From Microbulbifer elongatus (lineage in GTDB: Bacteria; Pseudomonadota; Gammaproteobacteria; Pseudomonadales; Cellvibrionaceae): 64,000 nt of DNA. The DNA is taken from assembly GCF_020524885.1 (NCBI RefSeq), contig NZ_JAIVKJ010000002.1, positions 682,001-746,000 on the forward strand, in the 5' to 3' direction. Of this stretch, positions 16,295 to 26,092 are shown one piece after another. Position 1 is the stretch's first letter, and each line of letters begins with the position of its first letter. The translations under genes were made by a program, and so were the position numbers. The notes under the pieces are model-generated. The model worked only from the letters and a program-made list of their open reading frames with translations. It made no database searches and was not told the DNA's origin.

Positions 16295-17560
16295 TTAAAA
16301 CTGGCGAGACCAGCCGAAGCGCAGCTGGTTCTGGCTCATGCTGAGCTCGGTCTCACCACCACCGAACGCCGCGGGAATAGCGTTGGCACCTTGCACAGTG
16401 TTCTCAAACGCATGGGCATAGGACACGGTGAACTCGCCGAGGCCAGTACGCCAATCGGCGCCGAGACTCACATGGTCTTCGACGACACCGGGGGCGAGGA
16501 TGTTGATAAATGCCTCACTGTCCGGGATCGGCTGCTGTGCATGGCTGATACCACCGCGCAAAGTGATGTCATCAGTCAGGCCGTAGGCCGCTCCCAATTT
16601 GGTTACGTCCACATCCTGCCAGCCAAAGCCCGGGCCACCGTCGGCGCCCAGCGGCTTGCCCTCAAACAGCAGTCCCAGAGAGTTGCCCACAGATCCGGTT
16701 TCGCTGTACAGGATGCGCTGCCAGTCTGCGGCCAGCGTCAGGCGTGGCGTTGCATTCCAGCTGAGGCCCACCCCATAGTTCTCGGGGATATCGAAACCGC
16801 CGCCATCGGCGAACAGGCCCTGATAGCGATCAAATTCGCCGGTCTCAATACGGGAAGACCAGGTCAGCCCCAGGCTCAGCGTTTCGTGTACGCGACCGAT
16901 CCATCCCAGCTTCACGCCCCAACCGTTCGATGTGTCGTGACCGCGATTGGTGACATCACCGGCACTGGCGGAAACATAGGGGTTGTCGAAAGCCTGCAGA
17001 CCGGTGGCTTCAAATCGCTGTACCGCGAAGGTCGCGGCAATACCGAATGCGTGGTCCGGTGTCGGGCGGTAGGCCAGCGATGGGGTGATGAAGAGCTGGC
17101 TGAGATCCACACCTGCCGTGCCGCTGGAGCCGAATGCGGAAAATGGATTGTTCTGGTAGCCGGTGTTCATACCGCCATTGCCATAAACCGCGACCCCGTA
17201 GCTCAGGGTGGGTGTGAGCGTGCGCGTGTAGCCAATCTCGGGGATAGCGAAATGCTTCTTTTTGTTGGCGTCGTAACTGCCATCGGCGCCCGCCTGATTG
17301 CCGCGAATTCGGGCACTGCGGTCAGGGCTAAACCAGGTCAAACCGACATCCAGGCGATCGCCTACCAGTGCGGTGCCCGCCGGGTTGTTTGCGGCTGCCA
17401 GGGCATCCTGGGGCAGCGCGATGCTCACGCCCGCCATTGCCTGGGCCTTGGGGCCGACACCCTCGATAAAATAGCCATTGGTGGCGTGGGCGGAAACCGC
17501 GCTGAACAGGGCGGTCGAGGAAATGACTGCGGCGTGCAGTCGGGCAAACTTGGTTGTCAT
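16295..17560 (-). CDS. OmpP1/FadL-family outer-membrane transport protein
   Basis: A 421-residue outer-membrane beta-barrel. The signal peptide (residues 1-26, ending SAHA-T) is followed by the conserved NGYFIEGVGPKAQAMAGVSIALPQDALAAANNPAGTA, the N-terminal hatch region diagnostic of FadL/TodX proteins. Repeated amphipathic strands follow, and the protein ends in an aromatic-terminated strand (RFGWSRQF). Family members carry hydrophobic molecules such as long-chain fatty acids or aromatics across the outer membrane. No adjacent catabolic gene identifies the ligand; the neighbouring modules are amino-acid and purine related. It appears to be a single-gene unit. Confidence 0.9.
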   Translation of the reverse strand: MTTKFARLHAAVISSTALFSAVSAHATNGYFIEGVGPKAQAMAGVSIALPQDALAAANNPAGTALVGDRLDVGLTWFSPDRSARIRGNQAGADGSYDANKKKHFAIPEIGYTRTLTPTLSYGVAVYGNGGMNTGYQNNPFSAFGSSGTAGVDLSQLFITPSLAYRPTPDHAFGIAATFAVQRFEATGLQAFDNPYVSASAGDVTNRGHDTSNGWGVKLGWIGRVHETLSLGLTWSSRIETGEFDRYQGLFADGGGFDIPENYGVGLSWNATPRLTLAADWQRILYSETGSVGNSLGLLFEGKPLGADGGPGFGWQDVDVTKLGAAYGLTDDITLRGGISHAQQPIPDSEAFINILAPGVVEDHVSLGADWRTGLGEFTVSYAHAFENTVQGANAIPAAFGGGETELSMSQNQLRFGWSRQF

Positions 17561-17714
17561 TGAAACTGCTTTTTACTGAGTGAGTTTCGCGCAAGGAGTT
17601 GGCGCGAATTACTTTGTTGGGGCGGGGATTCTAAAAGCAGCGTATGTTGGTGGGGAAATATGAAAAGTTTCTATGCTTATGCCGCCTTGCGGTTGATTTA
17701 ACCGGGAAAGTGGC

Positions 17715-17739
17715 AGTCGCCAGGCTTGGCCTGGCGACT
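17715..17739 (-). terminator. Hairpin downstream of the purine uptake operon
   Basis: A perfect 11-base stem (agtcgccaggc/gcctggcgact) with a TTG loop lies 20 nt past the permease stop on the minus strand. The minus-strand T run is weak (ACTTTCCC), while the plus-strand side is T-rich. Confidence 0.55.
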
Positions 17740-17758
17740 TTATGTAGAGATTCTTTTT

Positions 17759-19099
17759 TTAAAAGAAAATGAACTTGGCAACAAACAGTGCCGCCAGTGC
17801 GTAAACGGCAATGCTCACATCCCGCGAGCGCCCGCTCAGGGTTTTAATGGCGGCATAGGCGATAAAGCCGAGGGCGATACCGTTGGCGATGGAGAATGAC
17901 AGCGGCATCATCACCGCGGCAATCACCGCCGGTGCGGCCTCGGTGATGTCTTCCCAGTCGATGGAAGACAGCCCGGAGGTCATCAGTACCGCTACATACA
18001 TCAGCGCGCCGGCCGTCGCGTAGGCCGGCACCATGCCCACCAGCGGTGAGAAGAACATTGCCAGTAGGAACAGGCCCGCGCAGACCACTGCAGTCAGTCC
18101 GGTGCGGCCGCCTGCGGCAACCCCCGCGGTGCTTTCCACGTAAGTGGTGGTGGTAGAGGAGCCAATCAGGGATCCCACCGCAGAGGCGGAGCTGTCAGCC
18201 ATCAGCGCTTTGCCCATACCCGGCAGCTGGCCGTTCTTGTCGAGCAATTTGGCGCGGTCGGCGGTGCTCAACAGTGTGCCGGCGGTGTCGAACAGATCCA
18301 CAAACAGGAAGGCGAAGATCACACTGATCATGCCTACGTTAAAGGCACCCGCAATATCCAGCTGCAGGAAAGTTGGTGCCATGCTCGGCGGTGCAGAGAC
18401 CAGGCCGCTGTACTGCACCTTGCCCATCAGCAGTGAGATACCGGTTACGATCAGGATGCCGATCATCACCGCACCCAGCATGCGGCGGTAAGCCAGTGCC
18501 GCAATCAGCACAAAGCTCAGTGCCGCCAGTACCGCATCGCTGGAGGTGATATCACCGAGGGTGACCAGGGTTGCCGGGCTAGCGGTAACAATGCCGGCAC
18601 TTTTCAGTGCAATGATTGCGAGAAACAGACCAACACCCGCGGCCAGCGCCTGGCGCAGGGACATGGGAATACTGTCGATGACCCACTGGCGTACCTTGAA
18701 AATACTCAGCAGCAGGAACACCACGCCGGAAATAAATACCGCACCCAGTGCCACCTGCCAGCTGTAACCCATTTCTCCAACCACCACGTAGCTGAAGAAG
18801 GCGTTCAGGCCCATGCCCGGCGCGAGCGCAAACGGGTAGTTCGCGTACAGCCCCATGATCAGGCAGCCCACCGCGGCCGCAAGGCAGGTCGCGGTAAACA
18901 CGGCGCCCTGGTCCATGCCCGCAGCGGCCATCACGTTCGGGTTAACGAAAATGATGTACGCCATGGTCAGGAAGGTGGTCAATCCTGCGATGACTTCCTG
19001 ACGCACCGATGTCTGGCGCTCGGAGATTTTGAACAGGCGCTCGAGAATCGAGTTGGGTGCTGCTTTGTCGGCGGCACCCGTTGAGCTGAATTCAGTCAT
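17759..19099 (-). CDS. NCS2 (AzgA-type) purine nucleobase permease
   Basis: A 446-residue inner-membrane permease with about 12-14 hydrophobic segments. It belongs to the COG2252 branch of NCS2, whose E. coli members take up adenine, guanine or hypoxanthine with protons. Seen: TFLTMAYIIFVNPNVM, ALAPGMGLNAFFSY (a signature of this branch), FLFVDLFDTAGTLLS, and TYVESTAGVAAGGRTGLTA. Length matches the family. It follows the Tsx-like gene by 16 nt on the same strand and is likely co-transcribed, giving an outer-membrane channel plus inner-membrane permease for purine salvage. Exact base specificity cannot be read from the sequence. Confidence 0.92.
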   Translation of the reverse strand: MTEFSSTGAADKAAPNSILERLFKISERQTSVRQEVIAGLTTFLTMAYIIFVNPNVMAAAGMDQGAVFTATCLAAAVGCLIMGLYANYPFALAPGMGLNAFFSYVVVGEMGYSWQVALGAVFISGVVFLLLSIFKVRQWVIDSIPMSLRQALAAGVGLFLAIIALKSAGIVTASPATLVTLGDITSSDAVLAALSFVLIAALAYRRMLGAVMIGILIVTGISLLMGKVQYSGLVSAPPSMAPTFLQLDIAGAFNVGMISVIFAFLFVDLFDTAGTLLSTADRAKLLDKNGQLPGMGKALMADSSASAVGSLIGSSTTTTYVESTAGVAAGGRTGLTAVVCAGLFLLAMFFSPLVGMVPAYATAGALMYVAVLMTSGLSSIDWEDITEAAPAVIAAVMMPLSFSIANGIALGFIAYAAIKTLSGRSRDVSIAVYALAALFVAKFIFF

Positions 19100-19115
19100 G
19101 GTTTTGCTCCGGCAA

Positions 19116-19913
19116 TTAGAAGTGGTACTTCAGCAGCAGGTTGATATTGCGCTCGTTGGAATCGATACCGAAGGTGCCGTCCTTGATGCCGAACTTATCG
19201 TTCCAGTGCACATACTCGATACCGGCGTACAGTTTCTTCGGGTTACCACTGCGAGCGCCAAGATCCCACTTCAGCTGGGAAGTGAAGTTCATACTGGGGT
19301 GCGAATCGCGGGAGGCGCTGGTCCAGTCGATGAAACCGTCGTACAGGAATTCCTCACCACCCAGCTGGAACGGCAGGCCCCAGGCCAGAGTCAGCTGCTC
19401 GTTATCCGCCTTCTTTTCATTGTTACGGTGGTAAACGTTCGCTTGCAGGTAGGAGAAACCCGGTGCGTCGAGGTCAAAGCCGATACCGGCGAGCTTGTTG
19501 ATAAAGCGCGGACCGGTTGCCGTCAGGCGGTCGGGGTCATCCATATTGCCGAGCTCAAGCTGGCCGGCGAGCAGTACATCCTTGATCGGTCCAAATTCCA
19601 CATCGCGCTCACCCAGTTTGCCGAGGCTGAGGCGCGGCGAGATTTCGCCATACAGTTCGTTGGAGCCATCGTCGGAAGTGAGGTAATCACTAAACAGGAA
19701 CAGGTCGCCCCAGCTGTGGCCGCTGGCGTGTTCGAAGGTAAATACGGTGCGGGTGCTATCGTCGGTAGAGAGGCTGTAATCGACCTCGTAGCCCTTGCCG
19801 TGCAGTGCGCTCAGGCTGTTGTCTTGCCAGAACATTTCGGCGTGGGCCATAAGTGAAGCCGAGAGGGCGATAAATCCGGAAGCGAGAACAGACAGGGGGC
19901 GTGGACAAGTCAT
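19116..19913 (-). CDS. Tsx/OmpK-family nucleoside-specific outer-membrane channel
   Basis: A 265-residue outer-membrane beta-barrel. The signal peptide ends near AHA-E at residues 24-26. The mature protein begins MFWQDNSLSALHGKGYEVD, which resembles the Tsx/OmpK opening, and contains FEHASGHSWGDLFLFSDY and ISPRLSLGKL, both typical of the family. It ends in an aromatic-terminated strand (NLLLKYHF). Family members pass nucleosides or deoxynucleosides. AAGAGGT precedes the ATG. Adjacent to and upstream of the purine permease gene, it is probably the first gene of a purine uptake operon. Confidence 0.87.
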   Translation of the reverse strand: MTCPRPLSVLASGFIALSASLMAHAEMFWQDNSLSALHGKGYEVDYSLSTDDSTRTVFTFEHASGHSWGDLFLFSDYLTSDDGSNELYGEISPRLSLGKLGERDVEFGPIKDVLLAGQLELGNMDDPDRLTATGPRFINKLAGIGFDLDAPGFSYLQANVYHRNNEKKADNEQLTLAWGLPFQLGGEEFLYDGFIDWTSASRDSHPSMNFTSQLKWDLGARSGNPKKLYAGIEYVHWNDKFGIKDGTFGIDSNERNINLLLKYHF

Positions 19914-20221
19914 CGGTACCTCTTAGCCAACAGCGCCGGCGATATTCGTGGGCGGTTAAAAAATAGGCGCGGAATTTACCGGATTTATGACCAGATTTCC
20001 AAGATTTTCACGCCAGTTATGCGCATTTTGATCGCACGCACAGAGACCGCCTGGTTTTATGCGGAGAATAGGTGTGTGATTTGGCGGGAATGAGGGAAAT
20101 TTTCCTATTCGGGCGCGCTTCGATACTTGCCGCGAACACCGCTGCCGGTGACGGATACGCGGTCTACTAAAATACTTCAGCCCCGCAAGTGAACCCCATT
20201 TTCTTATTCAAAGGACTGGTT
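19914..20221. other. Divergent intergenic region between the Tsx-like and VOC genes
   Basis: About 308 bp. It must hold promoters for both flanking genes. AT-rich stretches occur near 19955-20030 and 20085-20110, but I see no clear operator palindrome, riboswitch or small gene. Confidence 0.5.
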
Positions 20222-20638
20222 ATGAAATCCAACTGCATGCACCTCGCCATTCCGGCTGGTGACTTGAACGTCACAAAAGCGTTTTATTGCGACGTCCTGG
20301 GCTGCAAATCTGGTAATAGCGAAGAAGGGCGCTGGGTGGATATCGACTTCTGGGGCAATGAGCTGACCCTGCACCAGAGCGAGGAGCAGTTGCCCAATGT
20401 GCGCCACGAAGTGGATATGGGTGCCGTGGCCGTACCGCATTTCGGAGCGCACCTGCCGGACGCGGAGTTTCAGGCACTCAAAGCGCGCATCGAGGCCGCG
20501 GGGCTAGAGTATCTGGACAAGCCGTATCGCCGATTCGTGGGAGACGAGTACGAGCAGGAGACTTTTTTCATCAAGGACCCCAATGGCAACGTTCTGGAAA
20601 TGAAGTCCATGGTGAACCCGGAGCTGATGTTCAAATAA
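20222..20638 (+). CDS. VOC-superfamily (glyoxalase/dioxygenase-like) protein
   Basis: A 138-residue cytoplasmic protein with one vicinal-oxygen-chelate module. The N-terminal half is HLAIPAGDLNVTKAFYCDVLGCK and the C-terminal half ends FFIKDPNGNVLEMKSM; the first His and the final Glu are the usual metal ligands. The family includes glyoxalases, bleomycin-resistance proteins and extradiol dioxygenases; the reaction here is unknown. AAGGA eight bases before the ATG at 20222 selects it over the GTG at 20189. It stands alone between the purine operon and an ABC exporter gene. Confidence 0.88.
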   Translation: MKSNCMHLAIPAGDLNVTKAFYCDVLGCKSGNSEEGRWVDIDFWGNELTLHQSEEQLPNVRHEVDMGAVAVPHFGAHLPDAEFQALKARIEAAGLEYLDKPYRRFVGDEYEQETFFIKDPNGNVLEMKSMVNPELMFK

Positions 20639-20722
20639 GTTCGGTGCTTCCGCTACGGAAGGCCCTGTAGCAGCATTGACTCGATATACTGGTCGCCATT
20701 CTTTCGACGACCTCAAATTCCT

Positions 20723-22546
20723 ATGTCCAGCAAAATTGAAGCCGTAAACCTTTCCACTCAGGCCGCAGAACCTGGCCCAGCCTCAAGCATGAGTGCGCGG
20801 GAGATGATGGCGGCCCTGTGGCAGTTTATGCGGCCGTACAAAAAAGTCTTGCTGGGTGCGGGCGTGGCGCTGGTATTCACCGCCGGTATTACCCTCGCCA
20901 TCGGGCAGGGAGTGAGGTTGCTGGTAGATAACGGCCTCACTGGCGACTCCAGTGATGAACTGGCCCACTGGGTTCTCGTTCTTCTGGGGCTGGCCTGGTT
21001 TATGGCAATGGGTACCTATGCGCGGCATTTCCTCGTGTCATGGCTTGGCGAGCGGGTGGTGGCAGATCTGCGCAAGGCGGTGTTTGACCACATCGTAACT
21101 CTGCACCCGAGTTATTTCGAGACCAACCGCAGTGGCGAGATTATGTCCCGCCTCACCACCGATACCACACTGTTGCAACACATCATCGGTACGTCGTTTT
21201 CCATGGCGCTGCGCAGTGCGCTGATGTTTGTGGGTGCGCTGATTCTACTGCTGGTCACTAACCTGAAGCTGAGCCTGATGGTGCTCGTTGGGGTGCCGTT
21301 AGTGCTGTTGCCGATCGTGCTCTACGGCCGCCGGGTACGGAAGCTCTCCAAGGCCAGCCAGGATTCCATTGCGGACGTTGGCAGTTATGCCGGTGAGATT
21401 ATCCAGCACATCAAGACCGTACAGAGTTACACCCGCGAGGCCGCAGAAATGCAAGCCTTTGCCGCGGAGGTGGAAACCGCCTTTGATGTCGCCAAGCGGC
21501 GTATTCGCCAGCGCTCCCTGTTGATCGCAGTCGTGATCCTGCTGATGTTCGGCGCGGTGAGCGGCCTGCTGTGGGTGGGCGGCAACGATATGATTGCCGG
21601 CCGCATGAGTAGTGGCGACCTCGCCGCCTTCGTGTTCTACGCGGTGATGATGGGCTCCGCAGTAGCCACCATCTCAGAAGTGTACGGCGAGCTGCAGCGC
21701 GCCACCGGTGCCACCGAGCGCCTGATGGACCTGCTGCACGTGAAGTCGGAGATTCCCGTCGGCAAGCTGGGCCCGGACCTGGAGATGCCCAAGGTAGAGG
21801 GCCCAGGGCGGGTGGAGTTCGAGGCGGTGGATTTCAGCTACCCGACGCGGCTGGAGCACCCGGCGATCCATCACCTGGATCTGGATGTACCCGCAGGGAG
21901 AAGCCTGGCACTGGTGGGCCCCTCTGGCGCAGGAAAATCCACTTTGCTGGAGCTGTTGCAGCGTTTCTACGATCCACAGGGTGGCCGTATCACTCTGGAT
22001 GGGATCGATATCCGGGAAATGGACACCGCTACCCTGCGCAGTCAGATCGCTGTGGTGCCACAGCAACCGGCCCTGTTCACCGCGGATGTCTGGTACAACG
22101 TCCGCTACGGGAAACCGGATGCGAGCGATGAGGAGGTGATCGCTGCCGCCAAAGCGGCCCATGCCCACGAATTTATTGAGCAGTTACCGGAGGGCTACAA
22201 CAGTCATCTGGGTGAGCAGGGCACACGCCTCTCCGGTGGTCAGAAGCAGCGCATCGCTATTGCCCGCGCTATCCTCACGGACCCCAAAATTCTGCTGCTG
22301 GACGAAGCCACCAGCGCGCTGGATGCCGAGAGTGAATACCACGTGCAGCGGGCACTTGAGGCGCTGATGCAAAATCGAACCACTATCATCATCGCTCACC
22401 GGCTGGCGACGATTCTGCATGCGGACAGTATTGCGGTATTGGATAAAGGGCGGTTGGTGGCGCAGGGTAGCCACAGGGAACTGATCGGGGTATCACCGCT
22501 GTACAAGCGGTTGGCAGAATTGCAGTTTCAGGAATCAGAGCGATAA
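20723..22546 (+). CDS. ABC exporter half-transporter (fused TMD-NBD, MsbA/BmrA type)
   Basis: A 607-residue inner-membrane protein that should act as a homodimer. The transmembrane domain (about residues 30-330) has six hydrophobic segments and the coupling pattern HPSYFETNRSGEIMSRLTTDT. The nucleotide-binding domain has Walker A GPSGAGKSTLLELL, Q-loop VVPQQPALF, the signature LSGGQKQRIAIARAIL, Walker B ILLLDEATSALD and switch IIAHRLAT. Length and layout fit lipid or multidrug exporters; the substrate cannot be assigned. No ribosome-binding site is clear before the ATG. A bidirectional terminator follows. Confidence 0.93.
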   Translation: MSSKIEAVNLSTQAAEPGPASSMSAREMMAALWQFMRPYKKVLLGAGVALVFTAGITLAIGQGVRLLVDNGLTGDSSDELAHWVLVLLGLAWFMAMGTYARHFLVSWLGERVVADLRKAVFDHIVTLHPSYFETNRSGEIMSRLTTDTTLLQHIIGTSFSMALRSALMFVGALILLLVTNLKLSLMVLVGVPLVLLPIVLYGRRVRKLSKASQDSIADVGSYAGEIIQHIKTVQSYTREAAEMQAFAAEVETAFDVAKRRIRQRSLLIAVVILLMFGAVSGLLWVGGNDMIAGRMSSGDLAAFVFYAVMMGSAVATISEVYGELQRATGATERLMDLLHVKSEIPVGKLGPDLEMPKVEGPGRVEFEAVDFSYPTRLEHPAIHHLDLDVPAGRSLALVGPSGAGKSTLLELLQRFYDPQGGRITLDGIDIREMDTATLRSQIAVVPQQPALFTADVWYNVRYGKPDASDEEVIAAAKAAHAHEFIEQLPEGYNSHLGEQGTRLSGGQKQRIAIARAILTDPKILLLDEATSALDAESEYHVQRALEALMQNRTTIIIAHRLATILHADSIAVLDKGRLVAQGSHRELIGVSPLYKRLAELQFQESER

Positions 22547-22576
22547 GCGGAACGGAAGACAAACACAGCACAAACA

Positions 22577-22602
22577 AAAACGGGCCCCGAAGGGCCCGTT
22601 TT
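22577..22602. terminator. Bidirectional terminator between the ABC exporter and cold-shock genes
   Basis: Perfect 11-base arms (aaaacgggccc/gggcccgtttt) around a CGAA loop. The A/T ends give a T run in either direction, so it serves the two convergent genes. Confidence 0.9.
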
Positions 22603-22617
22603 CACATCTGTAGGGGA

Positions 22618-22827
22618 TTAAACCACTACGATGTTTTCAGCCTGCGGGCCTTTTTTGCCTTGAGTTACGGTGAACTCAACGGCCTGGCCTTCGGTCAGGG
22701 TGCGGAAACCGCTGCTGGAGATGGCGCTGAAGTGTGCAAACACGTCCGGGCCGGACTGCTGCTCAATAAAGCCAAAACCTTTTGCTTCGTCGAACCACTT
22801 AACGGTTCCGGTTACAGTATTGGACAT
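22618..22827 (-). CDS. CspA-family cold-shock protein
   Basis: A 69-residue single-stranded nucleic-acid-binding protein with one cold-shock domain. RNP1 is KGFGFIE and RNP2 is VFAHF; the ends [12 protein letters not shown] and [10 protein letters not shown] are standard. Such proteins act as RNA chaperones or antiterminators. About 257 bp separate it from the ybiT gene; this leader could hold a long 5' untranslated region as in other csp genes, but I see no defined element in it. Confidence 0.96.
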   Translation of the reverse strand: MSNTVTGTVKWFDEAKGFGFIEQQSGPDVFAHFSAISSSGFRTLTEGQAVEFTVTQGKKGPQAENIVVV

Positions 22828-23084
22828 AACTAATTCCTGAAATTAAAAAGAGTGTGCCTACGAGAGGCGGGTGGTGCTTGAGGTAAAGGCTCTTAGTAAC
22901 TGCAGGACACGGATACATCGAGGCGTGGCATTGCGAGTACGACAGCAAAATAGCGGTATCTGTAAAAGTCTTTCTTTCTAGCAGGGTGCACTGTATAGGT
23001 AACTGGCCGCCCTGTCCATAAATTGCTCAATAAATAGTCGCATTATGCGCAACTTTTACCGTCATACCGCGCCATGGTTGATTT

Positions 23085-24692
23085 TCAGGCCGCCCGGGCT
23101 TCCGCGCGTGCCCGATCGGTCAGGTATTCGTCGTAGGTGCCCTGGAAGTCGTAAAGGCGACGGTCTTTGATCTCCAGTACTCGGGTTGCTAACGACGACA
23201 CGAATTGGCGGTCGTGGCTGACAAAGATCAGTGTGCCCTCGTACTGGGACAGCGCCTTGTTGAGGGCTTCGATGGATTCCATATCCAGGTGGTTGGTCGG
23301 TTCGTCCATGATCAGCACGTTGGTGTCCATCATCATCAGTTTGCCGAACAGCAGGCGGTTCTTCTCACCACCCGAGCAAACCCGTGCTTTCTTGTTGGCA
23401 TCGTCCGCGGTGAACAGCAGGCGCCCTAGCATACCGCGTACCGCGAGGTCATCATGCTTGGGCGTGCGCCATTGGGACATCCATTCGAAGATGGTCAGGT
23501 CGTTGTCGAAATCCGCACTGGCGTCCTGCGGGCAGTAGCCGATGGCTGCGTTCTCGGACCACTTCACCACTCCACTGTTGGCCTGGAGCTGATCTACCAG
23601 GCAGCGCAGGAGGGTGGTCTTGCCCACGCCATTCTCGCCGATTACCGCCAGGCGTGCGCCGGCTTCCAGGATCATCTCGCCATCAGCAAACAGGGGCTCA
23701 TTGGCAAACCCGTGGGCCAGGCCTTCGAGAATCAGTGCCTGGCGGTGCAGTTTCTTGCTTTGCTGGAAGGTGATGTAAGGCTTTACCCGGCTTGAGGGTT
23801 TTACCTCCTCCAGCTTGATCTTTTCCATCTTCTTCGCTCGCGAGCTGGCTTGCTTGGCCTTGGAGGCGTTGGCGGAGAAGCGGTTCACGAAGGACTGCAA
23901 CTCTTCCAGCTCGGCGGTCTTCTTAGCGTTCTCCGAGTGCAGCTGCTCCTGGATCAGGGTGGAGGCTGCAACAAAGTCCTCGTAGTTGCCCGGGAAGATA
24001 CGCAGCTCGCCGTAATCGATATCTGCCATATGGGTGCAGACCTGATTGAGGAAGTGGCGATCGTGGGAAATGATGATCATGGTGGAGCGGCGCTGGTTCA
24101 GCACTTCCGCCAGCCAGTGGATGGTGTGGATATCCAGGTTGTTGGTGGGTTCGTCCAGCAGCAGGATGTCCGGATCCGCAAATAGCGCCTGTGCCAGCAG
24201 CACCCGCACTTTCCAGCCCGGGGCCACCTGTTTCATGGAGCCGAAGTGCAGGGACTCCTCGATACCCGCTTCCAGCAGGATCTCGCCCGCGCGGCTCTCC
24301 GCGCTGTAACCGTCCAGCTCGGCGAACTGTACCTCCAGGTCGGCCACGCGCATGCCCTCTTCCTCGCTCATCTCTGGCAGCGAGTAAATGCGGTCGCGTT
24401 CCTGTTTGATCTCCCACAGGCGCGAATCGCCCATGATCACCGCGTCGACCACCGAGTATTCCTCGAATGCGAACTGGTCCTGGCTCAGGATGCCGACTGT
24501 ACAGCCTGGCTCGATGGAGACATTACCGGCACTCGGTGCCAGCGCACCGCTGAGAATTTTCATGAAGGTCGACTTGCCACAGCCATTGGCTCCGATCAGG
24601 CCGTAGCGGTTGCCGTTGCCGAACTTGGCGGAGATATTTTCAAACAGAGGCTGGGCACCAAACTGCATGGTGATATTGGCGGTGGTGATCAA
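23085..24692 (-). CDS. ybiT: ABC-F family ATPase YbiT
   Basis: A 535-residue cytoplasmic protein with two ATP-binding cassettes and no membrane domain, as in translation-associated ABC-F proteins that act at the ribosomal E site. First cassette: Walker [13 protein letters not shown] and Walker [13 protein letters not shown]. Second cassette: [27 protein letters not shown] and [12 protein letters not shown]. Between them is a charged linker (about residues 240-310; [20 protein letters not shown]). The opening [21 protein letters not shown] and [11 protein letters not shown] segment match E. coli YbiT closely. The second signature is CSGGE rather than LSGGE. Confidence 0.93.
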   Translation of the reverse strand: MITTANITMQFGAQPLFENISAKFGNGNRYGLIGANGCGKSTFMKILSGALAPSAGNVSIEPGCTVGILSQDQFAFEEYSVVDAVIMGDSRLWEIKQERDRIYSLPEMSEEEGMRVADLEVQFAELDGYSAESRAGEILLEAGIEESLHFGSMKQVAPGWKVRVLLAQALFADPDILLLDEPTNNLDIHTIHWLAEVLNQRRSTMIIISHDRHFLNQVCTHMADIDYGELRIFPGNYEDFVAASTLIQEQLHSENAKKTAELEELQSFVNRFSANASKAKQASSRAKKMEKIKLEEVKPSSRVKPYITFQQSKKLHRQALILEGLAHGFANEPLFADGEMILEAGARLAVIGENGVGKTTLLRCLVDQLQANSGVVKWSENAAIGYCPQDASADFDNDLTIFEWMSQWRTPKHDDLAVRGMLGRLLFTADDANKKARVCSGGEKNRLLFGKLMMMDTNVLIMDEPTNHLDMESIEALNKALSQYEGTLIFVSHDRQFVSSLATRVLEIKDRRLYDFQGTYDEYLTDRARAEARAA

Positions 24693-24750
24693 GAGAGTAT
24701 TTCCGGGGGCTTGTGGGGGTGGGCCGAAGGGTGATGAATAACCTCGATGA

Positions 24751-24780
24751 GGCCCGTCGCTCCGGGAGCTATGACGGGCC
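24751..24780. other. Nested hairpin between ybiT and the DUF3667 gene
   Basis: Outer arms ggcccgtc/gacgggcc enclose inner arms gctcc/ggagc. It is in the ybiT upstream region and past the DUF3667 stop; no T run follows on either strand, so its role (terminator or leader structure) is open. Confidence 0.45.
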
Positions 24781-24862
24781 GCGCACTATAAGGGCTTGGG
24801 GCGGGAGTGTCGAGAATTTGAGCAAAACTAACCGCGACAGCGCCGCGGCTATCGGTGCTATC

Positions 24863-26092
24863 TCAGAAGCTTGCCACGGTCGCCAGCCCGGCGACCGCAG
24901 TCGCGAAGCCAAGCATGATCAGATAGACCACACCGAGTAGCGAATACTTCAAAGCGGTCAGTGGCCAGCTCTGCCGGTATACGCGCTTCTGCATCAGTAG
25001 CAGGTAAACCGGCACCCACAGGGCAAGCGCGAGCAGCCCCAGGTTGAATGCCGTGTGAACCAGTGTATCTGGCTCAGTGAGCCAGGCGCGCAGGTCGAGC
25101 AGCAGCACAGACAGCAACAGTGCGAGCGACAGGAATGCGTGGCTGTGGAGCGCAACGATCAAGTGCTCCATGTACAGGCGTCGGCTGAACAGGTACAGCA
25201 AGCTCAGACTCAGTGCGAAAATCGGCAGCATGATAAACAGTGCGGAGGGAATGACTCCGAACAGGGCATCCTTCAACAGATTCGGGTTTTCCTGGATACG
25301 GGCGAGATTCATCGTCAGCCGCGCACTTTGCCGATCAAACCAGGCGTCCACTGCTGATGGCACTGCATCGGTGTCGGCGTGCTGGGTTTGTGCCGGAGTC
25401 TGCTCGGTCAGCTTCCCTGCGGCTTGCGGGTCCAGCTGTACAATGCGCAGGTTAGTCTGCTGGTGCAGTATCTGCTCCACGCCAAGCAGCAACTCGTTGA
25501 CACCCGGCAGATCGCCACTGTCCTGCTGAACCTCGTGAATCTCTTGTAATGCCTGGTCGCGTAGACGCAACACCTCGTCCACGGTGGTCGCGGCGGCAAT
25601 GCTGCTTTCCACATGGTCCAGATTAAAGCCTGCCATGGCCTTGGTCGTGCTATTCGGGTTGATTGAAACCGAACTGCCCCAGTCGCTACTGAGGTTGGCG
25701 GCAAAAAACGCCGTCAGGCACAGAAATACGAACAGCCGCACCGGACTGACATAGCGCACACGCCGACCGGCAAAGTATTCATTGGAAAGAAAGCCAGGTT
25801 TCAACAGCAGTGGTCCGAAGGTGCGTGCTATGCGTGAGTCCAGGCCGAACACCGTGCTGAAAAAATCTCCGATTAGCTCGGGGAACTGCCGCACCAGACT
25901 TTTTTCCGGCTGGCCGCAGGCATAGCAATGGGGGCCGAGCAGTGGCGCTGTACAGTTCGCGCAGTGGGTAATCAGGGTGGTTCCTTCTGAGGTTTCGCAA
26001 CCGGGATCTGTTTCAGAGCCATGGCGTTGGGCTAACGGGTGCGGCTCCGGAACCTCAGGTTCCTCTACTGGCAGGGTGTCTGATTGATGCAT
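24863..26092 (-). CDS. DUF3667 zinc-ribbon membrane protein
   Basis: A 409-residue inner-membrane protein. A four-Cys zinc ribbon (HCANC...HCYACGQ, about residues 43-60) is followed by the DUF3667 core FFSTVFGLDSRIARTFGPLLLKPGF and EYFAGRRVRYVSPVRLFVFLCL. A long hydrophilic loop follows (about 150-260), then four to five hydrophobic segments to the C-terminus. Function is unknown for the family. The start is uncertain: the ATG at 26092 is given; an in-frame ATG at 26134 adds 14 residues, and neither has a clear ribosome-binding site. Confidence 0.85.
   Translation of the reverse strand: MHQSDTLPVEEPEVPEPHPLAQRHGSETDPGCETSEGTTLITHCANCTAPLLGPHCYACGQPEKSLVRQFPELIGDFFSTVFGLDSRIARTFGPLLLKPGFLSNEYFAGRRVRYVSPVRLFVFLCLTAFFAANLSSDWGSSVSINPNSTTKAMAGFNLDHVESSIAAATTVDEVLRLRDQALQEIHEVQQDSGDLPGVNELLLGVEQILHQQTNLRIVQLDPQAAGKLTEQTPAQTQHADTDAVPSAVDAWFDRQSARLTMNLARIQENPNLLKDALFGVIPSALFIMLPIFALSLSLLYLFSRRLYMEHLIVALHSHAFLSLALLLSVLLLDLRAWLTEPDTLVHTAFNLGLLALALWVPVYLLLMQKRVYRQSWPLTALKYSLLGVVYLIMLGFATAVAGLATVASF

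Noticed and set aside
16145-17563. A 472-codon plus-strand open frame
   Set aside because: It is the antisense shadow of the FadL-type gene; composition is low-complexity and no family or ribosome-binding site fits.
22828-23084. A structured cold-shock leader or riboswitch
   Set aside because: No convincing helices or known element could be traced by eye.
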